DNA of 64,000 nt from Streptomyces clavuligerus (GTDB lineage Bacteria > Actinomycetota > Actinomycetes > Streptomycetales > Streptomycetaceae): contig NZ_CP027859.1 of assembly GCF_005519465.1 (NCBI RefSeq), forward strand, positions 62,001-126,000, in the 5' to 3' direction. The position numbers were made by a program, and so were the translations under genes. Under the pieces are notes generated by a model. The model had not been told where the DNA came from. It saw nothing but the letters and a program-made list of their open reading frames with translations, and did not search any database. The first letter of the stretch is position 1, and each line of letters begins with the position of its first letter. Shown here piece after piece: positions 1-9,700 of this stretch.

Positions 1-1968
1 CTGGCTGCCGTCCCGGTTCAGAACGGTGGTGGACGCGCCGGGGTTGGTGGTGGTCACCGTGCCGTCGCGGCCGACGGTGGTGGTGGCGCCGTCCTTGTGG
101 GTGATCGTGCGCGAACCGTCCTGGTTGTAGGAGGTGGTGGAGCCGTCCGGGCCCTTGACGGTCTTCAGCGGGGGTGAGGGAGGGTTGTTCCCCGGGTTGC
201 CGGGAGTGCCGGGCGGCGGGTTCAACCCCAGGCCGGGGGGCGGCTTGAGGCCGGGGGGAGGGGGCGGCGGGTTCAGCCCCAGGCCGGGCGGGAGGACACC
301 GGGGGGTGTCGTCACCTTGCTGCCGTCGGGGCGCGTGGTGGTGTAGGAGCCGTCGGGGTTGCGCACCGAGACGGACCCGTCGGGGTTGCGGATGACGTTC
401 TTGTCGCCGCCGCCCGGGCCGTTGGGATCGAGGCCCGGCGGGGGCTTGAGACCTCCGGGCCCGCCGACGCCGGTACCGGGCCCCCCGATACCGGTACCAG
501 GCCCGCCGATACCGGTACCGGGACCTCCGACGCCGGTACCGGGCCCGGGTCCGTTGAGGTCCAGGCCCGGCGGGGGCTCGGGAGCCCCTGGGCCACCGAT
601 GCCGAGGCCGCCGTCCTTGCTGCCCGCGCCACCCGGGCCGAGTCCCGGCGGCGGCTGCCCGCCCCCGCCGAGCTTCTTCTCCATCTCCTCCTTCTGCCGC
701 TCGGCCTCCCGCTGGGCGTCCGCGGCCTTGCGTTCGGCCTCGCGTACGTCGAAACGGGCCCGCAGGTTCGTGAAACCCGTTGTGAAGGCGTACGCGGAGG
801 GAGTCGCGTTCGCCAGCGCATTCAGGGAGTTGTACAGCCGGATCGCCACTTGGCCGGCCGTCTTGTCCAGTTCGGTGAGGCCGATCGGACCGGCGGCGTT
901 GCCGGTACCCGCCACCCAGCTCTTGTAGGCAGCCTCTCCCAGTTTCTGCCACGCCTCCGGATTGCGCAGATCACCGAAGACCGGATGGGTCACGGAGAAG
1001 CCGGGCAGCTTCCCGCGCCGCACGATGGTCTCAAGGCCGAAACCCTGTCCCCACCCGGCGATCCGGCTCACCGACCGGTCGACCGTCTTGGTGATGTTGT
1101 TCTCGTTGAGATAGACGGAGACCTCGTCGAGCCAGTAGTCGAGGTGATGGGTCTGCAGATGACCGCCGCCGGGATGGTCCCGCCATGTCCTCCACGCCGT
1201 GCAGAGCTCGTCCGCGGCTCTGTGGATCTCGTTCGCGGCCTCGATGAGCATCCTCCCCACGGCGGAGGTCGGGGTGTACGCCGGGGAGACATAGGCCATC
1301 AGCGTCGCTGGAGCGCCCGGGGCGGCCGAGAGTTCGGAGACGAGGTTCTTGTAACCGGTGTGTATTCCATCGATGAGTTCCCGGAACGCGTCGGCGCTCG
1401 TCCCGCGCCACGCGGCGTCGTCGTCACCGAGTTGCTTCATCCACTCCGCGAGGACCTTCTCCTTGTCGGCGAAGAACTTCAGGACCGCGTCGAACGCCTT
1501 CGCGTTGGGCACAAAGGACTTGAGGTCGACACTGTCCATGTCCTTGCCCATATTGCGATGCGGGCTGAAATCCTTGGCCGATCCCGTGTTCACCAGGTGC
1601 TCGACGGCCTCCCCGTACCCGTAGTTGAACCGGTTCGCGAGTCCGTTGTCGCTGAAATCCTTGAGGCTCTCCCTGTTCCAGACGGTCGAGAGCGTCACCT
1701 GACGATAGGCCGTGATGTCATTCCCGTCCCCCGCGTCGTCGTAGAAGCGGATGGCGCGGTCGGAACTGTAGGCGGGATTCTGGGTCGTCGTGTTGCCACC
1801 GAGCGCGTGCAGCGACTGCGGCGGGCTGATCGTGGCGCTCAGCCAGCTCATCCCCTCGCGTCCCGGGGTATCGACCGTGCTGCCGATCCTGCCGACCTCC
1901 ATACGCGTGGGCCCGGCCAGACCGGTCATCGGCCCCGAGACCTCCTCCCAGACGGCTCCAGTGGTCAT
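1..1968 (-). CDS. Large type VII secretion-associated, substrate-like protein (3' end beyond window)
   Basis: The reading frame is open from an ATG at 1968 to the window edge (656 codons seen). The N-terminal ~300 residues are helical and contain AAWRGT near residue 150, a WXG-like turn, and a second tryptophan-rich stretch (AWRTWRDHPGGG). A charged coiled coil (EAERKAADAQREAERQKEEM) follows. Next comes a Gly/Pro linker with GGPGTGV/I repeats, then repeated short strands of the form PDGS/KDGA/RDGT, reminiscent of RHS/YD-type repeats. It is the last visible gene of the minus-strand run behind the WXG100 genes, so I infer a secreted or surface ESX substrate. The C-terminus, where a toxin domain might be, is not in the window. 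Confidence 0.75.
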   Translation of the reverse strand, partial: MTTGAVWEEVSGPMTGLAGPTRMEVGRIGSTVDTPGREGMSWLSATISPPQSLHALGGNTTTQNPAYSSDRAIRFYDDAGDGNDITAYRQVTLSTVWNRESLKDFSDNGLANRFNYGYGEAVEHLVNTGSAKDFSPHRNMGKDMDSVDLKSFVPNAKAFDAVLKFFADKEKVLAEWMKQLGDDDAAWRGTSADAFRELIDGIHTGYKNLVSELSAAPGAPATLMAYVSPAYTPTSAVGRMLIEAANEIHRAADELCTAWRTWRDHPGGGHLQTHHLDYWLDEVSVYLNENNITKTVDRSVSRIAGWGQGFGLETIVRRGKLPGFSVTHPVFGDLRNPEAWQKLGEAAYKSWVAGTGNAAGPIGLTELDKTAGQVAIRLYNSLNALANATPSAYAFTTGFTNLRARFDVREAERKAADAQREAERQKEEMEKKLGGGGQPPPGLGPGGAGSKDGGLGIGGPGAPEPPPGLDLNGPGPGTGVGGPGTGIGGPGTGIGGPGTGVGGPGGLKPPPGLDPNGPGGGDKNVIRNPDGSVSVRNPDGSYTTTRPDGSKVTTPPGVLPPGLGLNPPPPPPGLKPPPGLGLNPPPGTPGNPGNNPPSPPLKTVKGPDGSTTSYNQDGSRTITHKDGATTTVGRDGTVTTTNPGASTTVLNRDGSQ
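464..547. repeat. Four tandem 21-bp units inside the substrate-like gene
   Basis: Units begin at 464, 485, 506 and 527 and share the core CCGGTACCGG. They vary between GACG and GATA before the core. On the minus strand they encode GGPGTGV or GGPGTGI repeats of the Gly/Pro linker. The 21-bp length keeps the frame, so copy number could change without breaking the gene. Confidence 0.85.
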
Positions 1969-2050
1969 GTGCAGACACGTCCTTCGGTCGATCGAGCGGG
2001 GTGGAGGCGACGGTTGTCGCGGCGGCGGCGGAGGAGGTCGGTCCCGGTGT

Positions 2051-2536
2051 TCAGACGCTCTTCGGCGGGACGAGCCCCCTGTCGACGCTCGCCCAGGCGT
2101 CGAGGAACTTGCCCGCCTCCACCTCCGCGAGGCTGGAGTCCTGGGCGGACTCCATCTCGGCGATGGTGGCCTGAAGATTCAGCGAGATCCTGTCGAAGAG
2201 GATCTGCTGCTGTATCTCGATCCTCGCGAGTTCCCCGGCCGCTCCCTTGTGGACCTCGGGCAGGCGTCCGGCGCTCACCTTGTCGCCTTCCTTCGGGGCA
2301 CCGAGTCTGCCGAGCTGGAGGGGGTTCAGCACAGGTTTGCCGGCCGGACCGCCGTCACCCCCCAGGATCGCCATGCCGTCAATCGGATCCTGTCCTCCGG
2401 CGGGGTCCGCGGGTGAGTTGATCAGGGTCTTGATCTCGTTGATGAACCACTGCACCCCGCTTTCCGTGTTCTGTCTGAACGCGCGGAGGTTCTCCACGTC
2501 CAGGTGGGAGAGCTTGAACGGGTCGGTACCACTCAT
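2051..2536 (-). CDS. Small type VII locus protein of unknown function
   Basis: It encodes 161 residues from ATG 2536; an in-frame GTG at 2542 is an alternative start. I do not recognise a family. The N-terminal half (SHLDVENLRAFRQN) and the C-terminal half (IQQQILFDRISLNLQATIAE) are predicted helical and are joined by a Gly/Pro-rich linker. There is no signal peptide or membrane segment. It lies between the WXG100 genes and the large substrate-like protein on the same strand. I infer an ESX substrate partner, a chaperone, or a helical-hairpin protein related to WXG100/LXG proteins. No strong ribosome binding site is visible. Confidence 0.65.
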   Translation of the reverse strand: MSGTDPFKLSHLDVENLRAFRQNTESGVQWFINEIKTLINSPADPAGGQDPIDGMAILGGDGGPAGKPVLNPLQLGRLGAPKEGDKVSAGRLPEVHKGAAGELARIEIQQQILFDRISLNLQATIAEMESAQDSSLAEVEAGKFLDAWASVDRGLVPPKSV

Positions 2537-2647
2537 GGTCACTCATCCGTACGACGGGCGGGCGGCTGGCAGGAGGGAGGGACGGCCGGGCCCGGGGGTT
2601 TTGGGGCGGCGGCCGTCCGAAGGCGGACGACAGGGGGTACGACGAGG

Positions 2648-2971
2648 TCAGACGCGGATCGAGCCCCACTCGCTCGCGGACTTGTTCTCGTGCTTGCGGT
2701 AGATCTCCACGATCTGCTCCAGTAGACCGCTGTGCCGCTGAAGGATGTCCGCGAGCTGCTTGGAGGCCGCGTTCCACGCCTCCTGCTTCTGGTCGTACGT
2801 GACGGCGTCCATGCCCTGCCAGGCGTTGCGCAGGGTGTCGAGCTCGGCGTTGAGGTTGAGCACCGTGTTCTGGATCGCCTTGGTCTGCATGCGCATGTCC
2901 TCCGCCGCCATGTGGACGGAGTTGTACTCGACGTGGATGACACCGTCGTTGAGGTGACTGTTGAACGACAC
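2648..2971 (-). CDS. WXG100-family protein (EsxA/EsxB-like)
   Basis: It has 107 residues, the usual WXG100 size, and starts at GTG 2971 behind a GGGAG sequence. Two amphipathic helices flank the turn NAWQGMD near the middle, which is the W-x-G signature. WXG100 proteins form helical-hairpin dimers that are exported by the ESX ATPase EccC. A classical C-terminal YxxxD/E signal is only approximately present (YRKHENKSASE: Y then E three or four residues later). It is 66 bp downstream of a second WXG100 gene, which fits a heterodimer pair. Which is EsxA and which EsxB cannot be decided from the sequence alone. Confidence 0.9.
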   Translation of the reverse strand: MSFNSHLNDGVIHVEYNSVHMAAEDMRMQTKAIQNTVLNLNAELDTLRNAWQGMDAVTYDQKQEAWNAASKQLADILQRHSGLLEQIVEIYRKHENKSASEWGSIRV

Positions 2972-3037
2972 GGAGGGCTCCCGCTGGTGCTGTGGGTGGG
3001 GTGACGAGGTGACGAGGGTCCGCGAGGCGGTGCCGGG

Positions 3038-3406
3038 CTACTTGCCGCCCATCAGGGTGCCGTAGGCGGCGTCGCCCAGATGGGCGTGCTGGTTCTTCGC
3101 CGCGGTGATCAGTTCCTCGATCTCGTTCTGGGTGCGGTTCTGCGCGAGGCCGGTGTTCCGGAGGGCCTCCATCATCTCGGCCATTCGGGCGGTGATCTGG
3201 TCGACCTGGCCGCTCCACTCGTTGAGCAGGTTCTGGAAAGCGCCGCCGTCCTTGCCGCCGTACGCCCTGATCAGGCCGTCCATCGTGGTGCGGACATCCT
3301 GCTGGGAGCGCTTGATGCCGGACTCGGCCTGCTGGAGGGCGTTGTGGCCGAGCTGGTTGGCATGCTGGCTGGAGGTCTGGAGGTTTCCGGATCCGGGAGT
3401 GCTCAC
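3038..3406 (-). CDS. WXG100-family protein (second Esx subunit)
   Basis: I chose GTG 3406 (VSTPGSGNLQT) because AAAGGACC sits just upstream; a longer in-frame extension to 3541 is Arg/Pro-rich and unlike the family. The product has 122 residues. Two helices surround NEWSGQVD, which matches W-x-G. The tail (HAHLGDAAYGTLMGG) is short and flexible. It is the first WXG100 gene behind eccB on the same strand. Together with the 107-residue protein it probably forms the exported dimer of this locus. Confidence 0.9.
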   Translation of the reverse strand: MSTPGSGNLQTSSQHANQLGHNALQQAESGIKRSQQDVRTTMDGLIRAYGGKDGGAFQNLLNEWSGQVDQITARMAEMMEALRNTGLAQNRTQNEIEELITAAKNQHAHLGDAAYGTLMGGK

Positions 3407-3601
3407 AGCGGGTCCTTTGGTCGGAGCGGCGGGGGACCGCGCACATCCTCCGTTCCGGATACCGGTGGTTCCCGGGGAGCGGTGGGGTGACGCGCGGTGG
3501 TTCCGGCGGCTTTCCCGGGCTTCACCGAAGCCCTCGGACATGCCGTCGGGAGCGGAACGAGTCCGTTCCGCCCTTGAGGATATGATGTAACGTCAAGTGG
3601 T

Positions 3602-5074
3602 TCATCCGCAGGGCGGATTTGTCGAAACCGATCGTTGGGCGCCGCCGTTCGCGGCGGCGGAGACGCTGAGTTCGGGGCCGCTGGGCAGCATGTCCAGCAG
3701 CCGTGACGGAACCGCCTGGGCGCGCGCGCCCTTCAGTCCGAGCCGCTGCGCCGCGTCCGCGCCACCGATCCTGTGCTTCACTCCCACGTCGGTGACCAGG
3801 TATGTGGTGGTGCCGCGGACTCCGCCGCCGGCCCCCAGGGCGACGGCGAGCGCGCCGCCGCCGGGCCGGACGGTGATGCCGTCCACCGGGAGACAGGCGG
3901 GGGCGATCTCGGGCCCCCGGGCCGGGGGCGCGGGGCGGTCCCCGGCCGCGGGGACCAGGGCGAGGTGGACCCGGGGGGTGGTGGCCTCGGGACGGATATG
4001 GGCGCAGAGCTCCGTACCGGCGGCGACCGGGACCGCCTTCGGGGTGCGGTCCGGCCAGCCCGCCGGGTCCCGCGTGGTGCTGCCGGAAGGTGCCTGACGT
4101 GCGGTCAGTCCGTCGGCGGTCAGTGGCAGGGCGATGGGGGCGGTGCCCGGGTACGCCTTCTCTGCGGTGCGCGCGTCGCCCAGGACGAGCGCGGCGGCGA
4201 GGGCGCCGAGGGGGCGCAGTCCGGCCTTCTCCAGGAGGAAGTACTGGCTGTGGACGCCGGGTGACCGGAGTTGGAACACCTGGCCGACCCGGGCGTCCGT
4301 GGTGCCGATCCGGCCGCCCGGTGTGCCGCGTCCCTCGATCTCGGGGGCCACCAGATCGGGGCCGGCGGGCAGGCCGCTGAGGAAGGCAGCGGAGACGGGT
4401 ACGGGGTCCGCGCCGGAGTAGCCGAGGGCCTGGAGGGCGCCGTTGCCGCCGATGCGCAGCCGTTGGTCGCCCCAGAGCAGATGCCTGGTGCCGTCGTCGG
4501 CCCGGACGAGCACGGCCCGGTCGCGGCCGGGTGCCGTGCCGTCGGCGGACGGGCCCAGCCGCAGGGAGGTGAGGGTCTTGCGCCCGGTGCCGTCGGGGCC
4601 GGTGCGCAGGGGTTCGGCGGCGCAGACCTGCCAGGTGTCGGAGCGGAGATCGGTGGGGGCGGGCAGGGCGTCCGGGGCGCCGGGGATGCCGACGGGAGTG
4701 CCCCGCCGTTCCCCCTTCAGGGAGGCGGTCGAGACGGTGACGGTGCCGGGTTTCATCTCGGCGATCAGCCGGGCGGACGCGTAGTTGCGGACCGGGCGCA
4801 GCACACCGTCGAGGTAGAGATAGCGGGTGCCGGTCTCCTTCTGGACGATGAGCGCGTTGGAGGTGCGCCAGGTCTTCGTACCGGCCGGTGAGATGAGTCC
4901 GTAGAGCAGGAAGCCGAGGACGAGGACGACGGCGAGGCCGATACCCCAGGCCAGGCCGCGGTTGGTGCGGCCGGTGGGGATGTCCGGGGAGTCGGGGTCC
5001 TGGCGGAGCATGCCGCCGGTGAGCCTGCCCATGACGAACATGTGCGCCTGGACCTGGTCTTTTCTGGACTGCAC
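3602..5074 (-). CDS. eccB: Type VII secretion membrane protein EccB
   Basis: It encodes 490 residues from GTG 5074, behind GGAGGAA. The N-terminus (QSRKDQVQAHMFVMGRL) is the conserved EccB start. One membrane helix follows at about residues 42-62, then a large extracellular domain with internal repeats (for example the GV.HRIGGADAAQRLGL region near the C-terminus). EccB is a core subunit of the ESX membrane complex; its external domain projects over the pore. The length is normal. It lies between eccD (79 bp upstream) and the WXG100 genes, all on one strand and probably cotranscribed. Confidence 0.95.
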   Translation of the reverse strand: MQSRKDQVQAHMFVMGRLTGGMLRQDPDSPDIPTGRTNRGLAWGIGLAVVLVLGFLLYGLISPAGTKTWRTSNALIVQKETGTRYLYLDGVLRPVRNYASARLIAEMKPGTVTVSTASLKGERRGTPVGIPGAPDALPAPTDLRSDTWQVCAAEPLRTGPDGTGRKTLTSLRLGPSADGTAPGRDRAVLVRADDGTRHLLWGDQRLRIGGNGALQALGYSGADPVPVSAAFLSGLPAGPDLVAPEIEGRGTPGGRIGTTDARVGQVFQLRSPGVHSQYFLLEKAGLRPLGALAAALVLGDARTAEKAYPGTAPIALPLTADGLTARQAPSGSTTRDPAGWPDRTPKAVPVAAGTELCAHIRPEATTPRVHLALVPAAGDRPAPPARGPEIAPACLPVDGITVRPGGGALAVALGAGGGVRGTTTYLVTDVGVKHRIGGADAAQRLGLKGARAQAVPSRLLDMLPSGPELSVSAAANGGAQRSVSTNPPCG

Positions 5075-5153
5075 GGGGTGGTTTCCTCCGCTCTGGTCGG
5101 GTGGTCTGCCGGGAGGGGCGGACGGCGGCCGCGGGGGGCGCGCCCGCGTCGGG

Positions 5154-6560
5154 TCAGCCGGAGATGCCGCGCAGGCGGGCGAAGACGCCGAGCACCCACA
5201 GCGCCAGCGGGATCAGGGCGACGGCGGCGCAGGTGTGGAGGATGTCCCCGGCGCGGCCCCAGTGGGGCAGCATCCGGCGGCCGGGCACGGTCCAGGAGGC
5301 GATCGCCGCGGCGCCCGCGAGGGCGAGGACGAGGGCGAGCAGGACCGGCCGCCGCTCGGGGGCGAGTTCGGGGGCGACGGTCAGGGCCAGCAGCAGCAGC
5401 GCGTACAGGCCGGGCAGGGCGACGGCGGGGCGTTGCAGCGCGTGGCCGATGCCGCGGGAGTGCAGCAGCAGGAGCAGGCCGAGGACGGCGGCGGTGACCC
5501 GGGCGGCGGTGCCGGGGTCGTCGAGGAGCAGGGCGGTCAGGACCGCGGCGCACAGCAGGCCGATGGCCGTGTACAGGGCGGTCATCCACTCCTCGGCCAG
5601 CGCGGTCCGGGTCACGACCCGCTGGTGCGGGTGCGGGTCGATGCCCTCCTGGAGTTCCTCGGCGTTGGTGGGCAGGACCGGCAGCCGCAGTCCGGAGAGC
5701 CGGAAGGAGATGCCGGGGACCAGTCCGCCGAAAAGGACGGCGATCACGGCGACCGCGCCGGCGGCGGGACCGGCTCCCGCGTCCAGGAGCAGCATCAGCG
5801 TGCCCCAGAGGGCGCCGCCGAGGGCGAGTACGGCGAGGGAGAGCAGCAGGGGTACGTGGGCGGCGACCGCGGCGACGGCGAGCACGGCCCCGCCCGCGGC
5901 GGCGGCTCCGGCCGCGAGCAGCGAGGCGCCGGTGACATACCCGTTCGCGCTCGCGCCACTGGTCGTCAGCAGGGCTCCGGCGAGGGCCAGATAGGGCGGG
6001 ACGAAGACGCCGAGGGCGGCTCCGGCGGCGGCGTCGCCGACGGCGCGGGAGGCCGCGGCGGCGCCGAAGAGCACCAGCAGTCCGGCGACCGCGGCGACGG
6101 CCGCCCGGGTGATGAGCGGGCCGCCGGGCAGGGCGCAGACCACCCAGCCGGTGGTGAGGAGCAGCACGGCGGTGCCGAGCAGCAGCCGGCGGCCGGCGCG
6201 GCTGTCCCAGCCGTACGGGCGCTCGCGCATGGTGCTGGAGACGCCGTCCACCAGATCGTCGAAGTGGATCGCGGGCAGGGCCTCCGTGCGGGGGCGCAGA
6301 TGCAGGGCGTCCCCGTCGCGCAGTCCGAGCGCGTCGGGTGTGTACTCCTCGTCGAGGGGGTCCTCGCCGAGGCGCTGGAGCACCCAGCCGCCGTGCTCGA
6401 TGCCCTGTTCCGCCAGTCCCTCGCCCGCGTGGTCGAGGAGGGTGGGCAGCAGGTCCGCCAGGGGTACGTCGACCGGGACCGCGAGGTCGAGCAGCCGCCT
6501 GGGGGTCTTCACCGTGAGCCGGCACAGGCCGGGGGCCGATGGGCCCGAATTTTCCGACAT
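5154..6560 (-). CDS. eccD: Type VII secretion integral membrane protein EccD
   Basis: It encodes 468 residues. Residues 1-95 resemble the cytoplasmic ubiquitin-like YukD domain (CRLTVKTPRRLLDLAVP). The remainder is about eleven hydrophobic helices rich in Ala, Leu and Val, as expected for EccD, which lines the ESX translocation complex as a dimer. The start at ATG 6560 keeps the whole YukD domain. It is the first gene of the minus-strand operon, with eccC diverging 184 bp away, so the intervening DNA should hold both promoters. No eccE gene was seen, which is usual for Streptomyces-type loci. Confidence 0.94.
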   Translation of the reverse strand: MSENSGPSAPGLCRLTVKTPRRLLDLAVPVDVPLADLLPTLLDHAGEGLAEQGIEHGGWVLQRLGEDPLDEEYTPDALGLRDGDALHLRPRTEALPAIHFDDLVDGVSSTMRERPYGWDSRAGRRLLLGTAVLLLTTGWVVCALPGGPLITRAAVAAVAGLLVLFGAAAASRAVGDAAAGAALGVFVPPYLALAGALLTTSGASANGYVTGASLLAAGAAAAGGAVLAVAAVAAHVPLLLSLAVLALGGALWGTLMLLLDAGAGPAAGAVAVIAVLFGGLVPGISFRLSGLRLPVLPTNAEELQEGIDPHPHQRVVTRTALAEEWMTALYTAIGLLCAAVLTALLLDDPGTAARVTAAVLGLLLLLHSRGIGHALQRPAVALPGLYALLLLALTVAPELAPERRPVLLALVLALAGAAAIASWTVPGRRMLPHWGRAGDILHTCAAVALIPLALWVLGVFARLRGISG

Positions 6561-6744
6561 GTGAGTGACACACCTATCCGAGAGGCCGGGTTTCCGAAGG
6601 AGAGGAGGCGCACATTACCTTGACCGGAAGGGCTGTTCGCAGAACCACTTCGCCCGTTGTTCCCTCCTTCTCAGTGCACCCATCCGCCCTGGTTCCGGGT
6701 ACGGCCGCGGCCGGGGCCCGACGATTCCGAGGAGATCCACCAGC

Positions 6745-9700
6745 GTGAGCACCGTGCTGTTCCGTCGGCCGGCCCGCCGCCGCGGCCCCGACATGCCCGA
6801 GGGCGAACTCAGCCTCCAGGAGCCGCCGACCCTCCCCGAGGCGGAGCCCAACACCTCGGCGATGTGGACCTATCTGCCGATGGGTCTGACCTCGCTGGCG
6901 ATGCTGATGATGTTTCTGAGGCCCCATCAGGCGACCACCTTCAGCTATATCGCCATCGGTCTCATGCTGCTCTCCTCCGTGGTCATGATCCTGGCCCAGG
7001 TGATCCGCACCGCGAGTGAACGCAAACGCAAACTCAAGGGCGACCGCCGGGACTATCTGCGCTATCTGACCCAGATGCGCCGCCGGATTCGGGCCACGGT
7101 GGGGGAACAGCAGCGGGCCCTGGCCTGGCGGCACCCGGAACCGGCCGCGCTCTGGGCGCTCGGCGGTACCAGCCGGCAGTGGGAACGGCGGGTGTCGGAC
7201 GAGGACTTCAGCGAGGTGCGGGTGGCCCTCGGCGAGCAGAGGCTGGCCCTTCGCCTGGCCCCGCTCGCGACCCGTCCGGTGGAGGATCTGGAGCCGCTGT
7301 CGGCACATGCCCTGCGCAGCTTCATCCGTGCCTACAGCACGGTGCCGGGGCAGCCGATCGCGCTCTATCTGCGCGCCTGGTCGCGGGTGCTGATCAGGGG
7401 TGACGAGGAACGGGCCCGGGCGCTGACCCGCGCCGTCCTGGCCCAGCTGGCCGCGTTCCACGCGCCGGAGGAGCTGAATGTCGCGCTGTGCGTCTCCGAC
7501 GACCGCCGCGCGACGTGGGAGTGGCTGAAGTGGCTGCCGCACTCCCAGCACGGTTACCAGCGGGACGGGGCCGGGCAGGCCAGGCTGGCGGCGGCGGACC
7601 TCCAGTCGCTGGAGGAACTGCTGGGCGCGGACTTCACCCAGCGTCCGCCGTTCGATCCCGACACCCCGCCGACGCGCGAGGAGCCCTTCACCGTCGTCGT
7701 GGTGGACGGCGGGGCCGTGCCTTCCGGGCACCGGGTGACGGGCGCCGGGTACCGCAACACCGTCCTGCTCGACCTCAGCGGCGCGCTGGTGTGGAAGTCG
7801 GGCCGCGGCACCCTGCGGCTGCGCCTCGACGAGGAGGGTCTGCACCTGGCCCGTACCGATCGCGACCGCAAAGAGCAGTCGACGTTGCTGGGTGAGCCGG
7901 ACGCGTTCGGACCGGTCGCCGCCGAGGCGCTGGCCCGGCGGCTCTCCCCGTACCGCCTCGGCGGCGGCGGGGCCGGCGCCTCCGAACCGTTCGTCACCGA
8001 CACGGAGCTGACCGCGCTGCTCGGCATCACGGATCTGCGCCGGCTCGAACCCTCCCGGCTGTGGCGTTTCCCGGTCGAGGGCCGGGGCCGGCTGCGGGTC
8101 CCCATCGCGGTCGGCGAGGACGGCACGCCCGTCGAGCTCGACATCAAGGAGTCGGCCCAGGGCGGCATGGGACCGCACGGCATGCTGATCGGCGCCACCG
8201 GTTCCGGCAAGAGCGAGCTGCTGCGCACCCTGGTACTCGGTCTCGCGCTCACCCACTCCTCCGAGACGCTCAATCTTGTCCTGGTCGACTTCAAGGGCGG
8301 CGCGACCTTCCTCGGCATGGACGAACTGCCGCACACCTCGGCGGTGATCACCAACCTCGCCGACGAGGTCGCCCTGGTGGGCCGGATGCAGGACGCCCTG
8401 CACGGCGAACTCGTACGCCGTCAGGAACTGCTGCGCAAGGCGGGCAACTACGCCTCGGTGCTGGAGTACGAGCGGGCCCGGGCCGCCGGAACCCCGCTCG
8501 ACCCGCTGCCGAGCCTCTTCGTGGTGGTGGACGAGTTCAGCGAGCTGCTGGCCGCGCACCGCGACTTCATGGAGCTGTTCGTGATGATCGGCCGGCTCGG
8601 ACGGTCGCTCGGGGTGCATCTGCTGCTCGCCTCCCAGCGGCTGGAGGAGGGCCGGATGAGCCAGCTGGAGGGCCACCTCTCGTACCGGATCGGTCTGCGG
8701 ACCTTCTCCGCCATCGAGAGCCGCGGGGTCCTCGGTGTCCCCGACGCCTACCACCTGCCGTCCCAGCCGGGCAGCGGCTACCTGAAGAGCGGGGTGGAGG
8801 CACTGACCCGCTTCCGGGCCGCCTATGTCTCCGGCGCGTACAGGGCGCCCCGGCGCGGCACCGCGCGGCAGGCGCAGATCGCCCGTCAGGTCGTGCCCTG
8901 GGGCACCGAGTGGGTGGTGCCGCGGGTGCTGCCCGCGGCTCCCGATCCGGAGCCGGAGAGCGGGCCGGACTCCTCGGAGAGCTCGGAGAACGAGGAGAGC
9001 CTGATGGGTCTGGCCCTGGCGAAGCTGCGGGGCAGCGGGCCGCCCGCCCATCAGGTGTGGCTGCCGCCGCTCGGCGCGCCGCCCGCCCTCGACACCCTGC
9101 TGCCGCCGCTGACCCCGCATCCGGAGCTGGGGCTCACCGCCGCCGACTGGCCGGAGCGCGGCAGGCTGCGGGTGCCCGTCGGTCTGGTGGACCGGCCGTT
9201 CGAGCAGGTACGCGATCTGCTCGCGGTCGATCTGTCGGGCGCGGGCGGCCATCTCGCCGTGGCGGGCGGCCCGCAGAGCGGCAAGAGCACCCTGCTGCGG
9301 GCCCTGATCTGCTCGCTCGCCCTCACCCACTCACCCCGTGAGGTTCAGTTCTACTGTCTCGACTTCGGCGGCGGAGCCCTCTCCTCGCTCACCGGGCTGC
9401 CGCATGTCGGCGGGGTCGCGGGCCGACTCGACCGGGAACGCGTCGCCCGCACCCTCGCGGAGGTCACCTCCCTGCTCAACCGGCGCGAGATCTTCTTCCA
9501 GGAGAACGGCATCGACTCGATGGCGGCGTTCCGCAGACGCCGGGCGCGGGGCGACTTCCCCGAGTCGCCGTACGGTGATGTCTTCCTCGTCGTGGACGGC
9601 TGGTCCACGGTGCGCAGCGACATGCAGGACGACGTGGAGCACTTCCAGGGCATCGCCTCCCGCGGCCTCAACTACGGTGTCCACCTCGTCCTGAGCACCG

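Noticed and set aside
6574..9330. Long antisense open frame (918 codons) opposite eccC
   Set aside because: It is rich in Arg, Gln, Gly and His, lacks any family motif and mirrors the codon structure of eccC. In very GC-rich DNA such shadows are expected.
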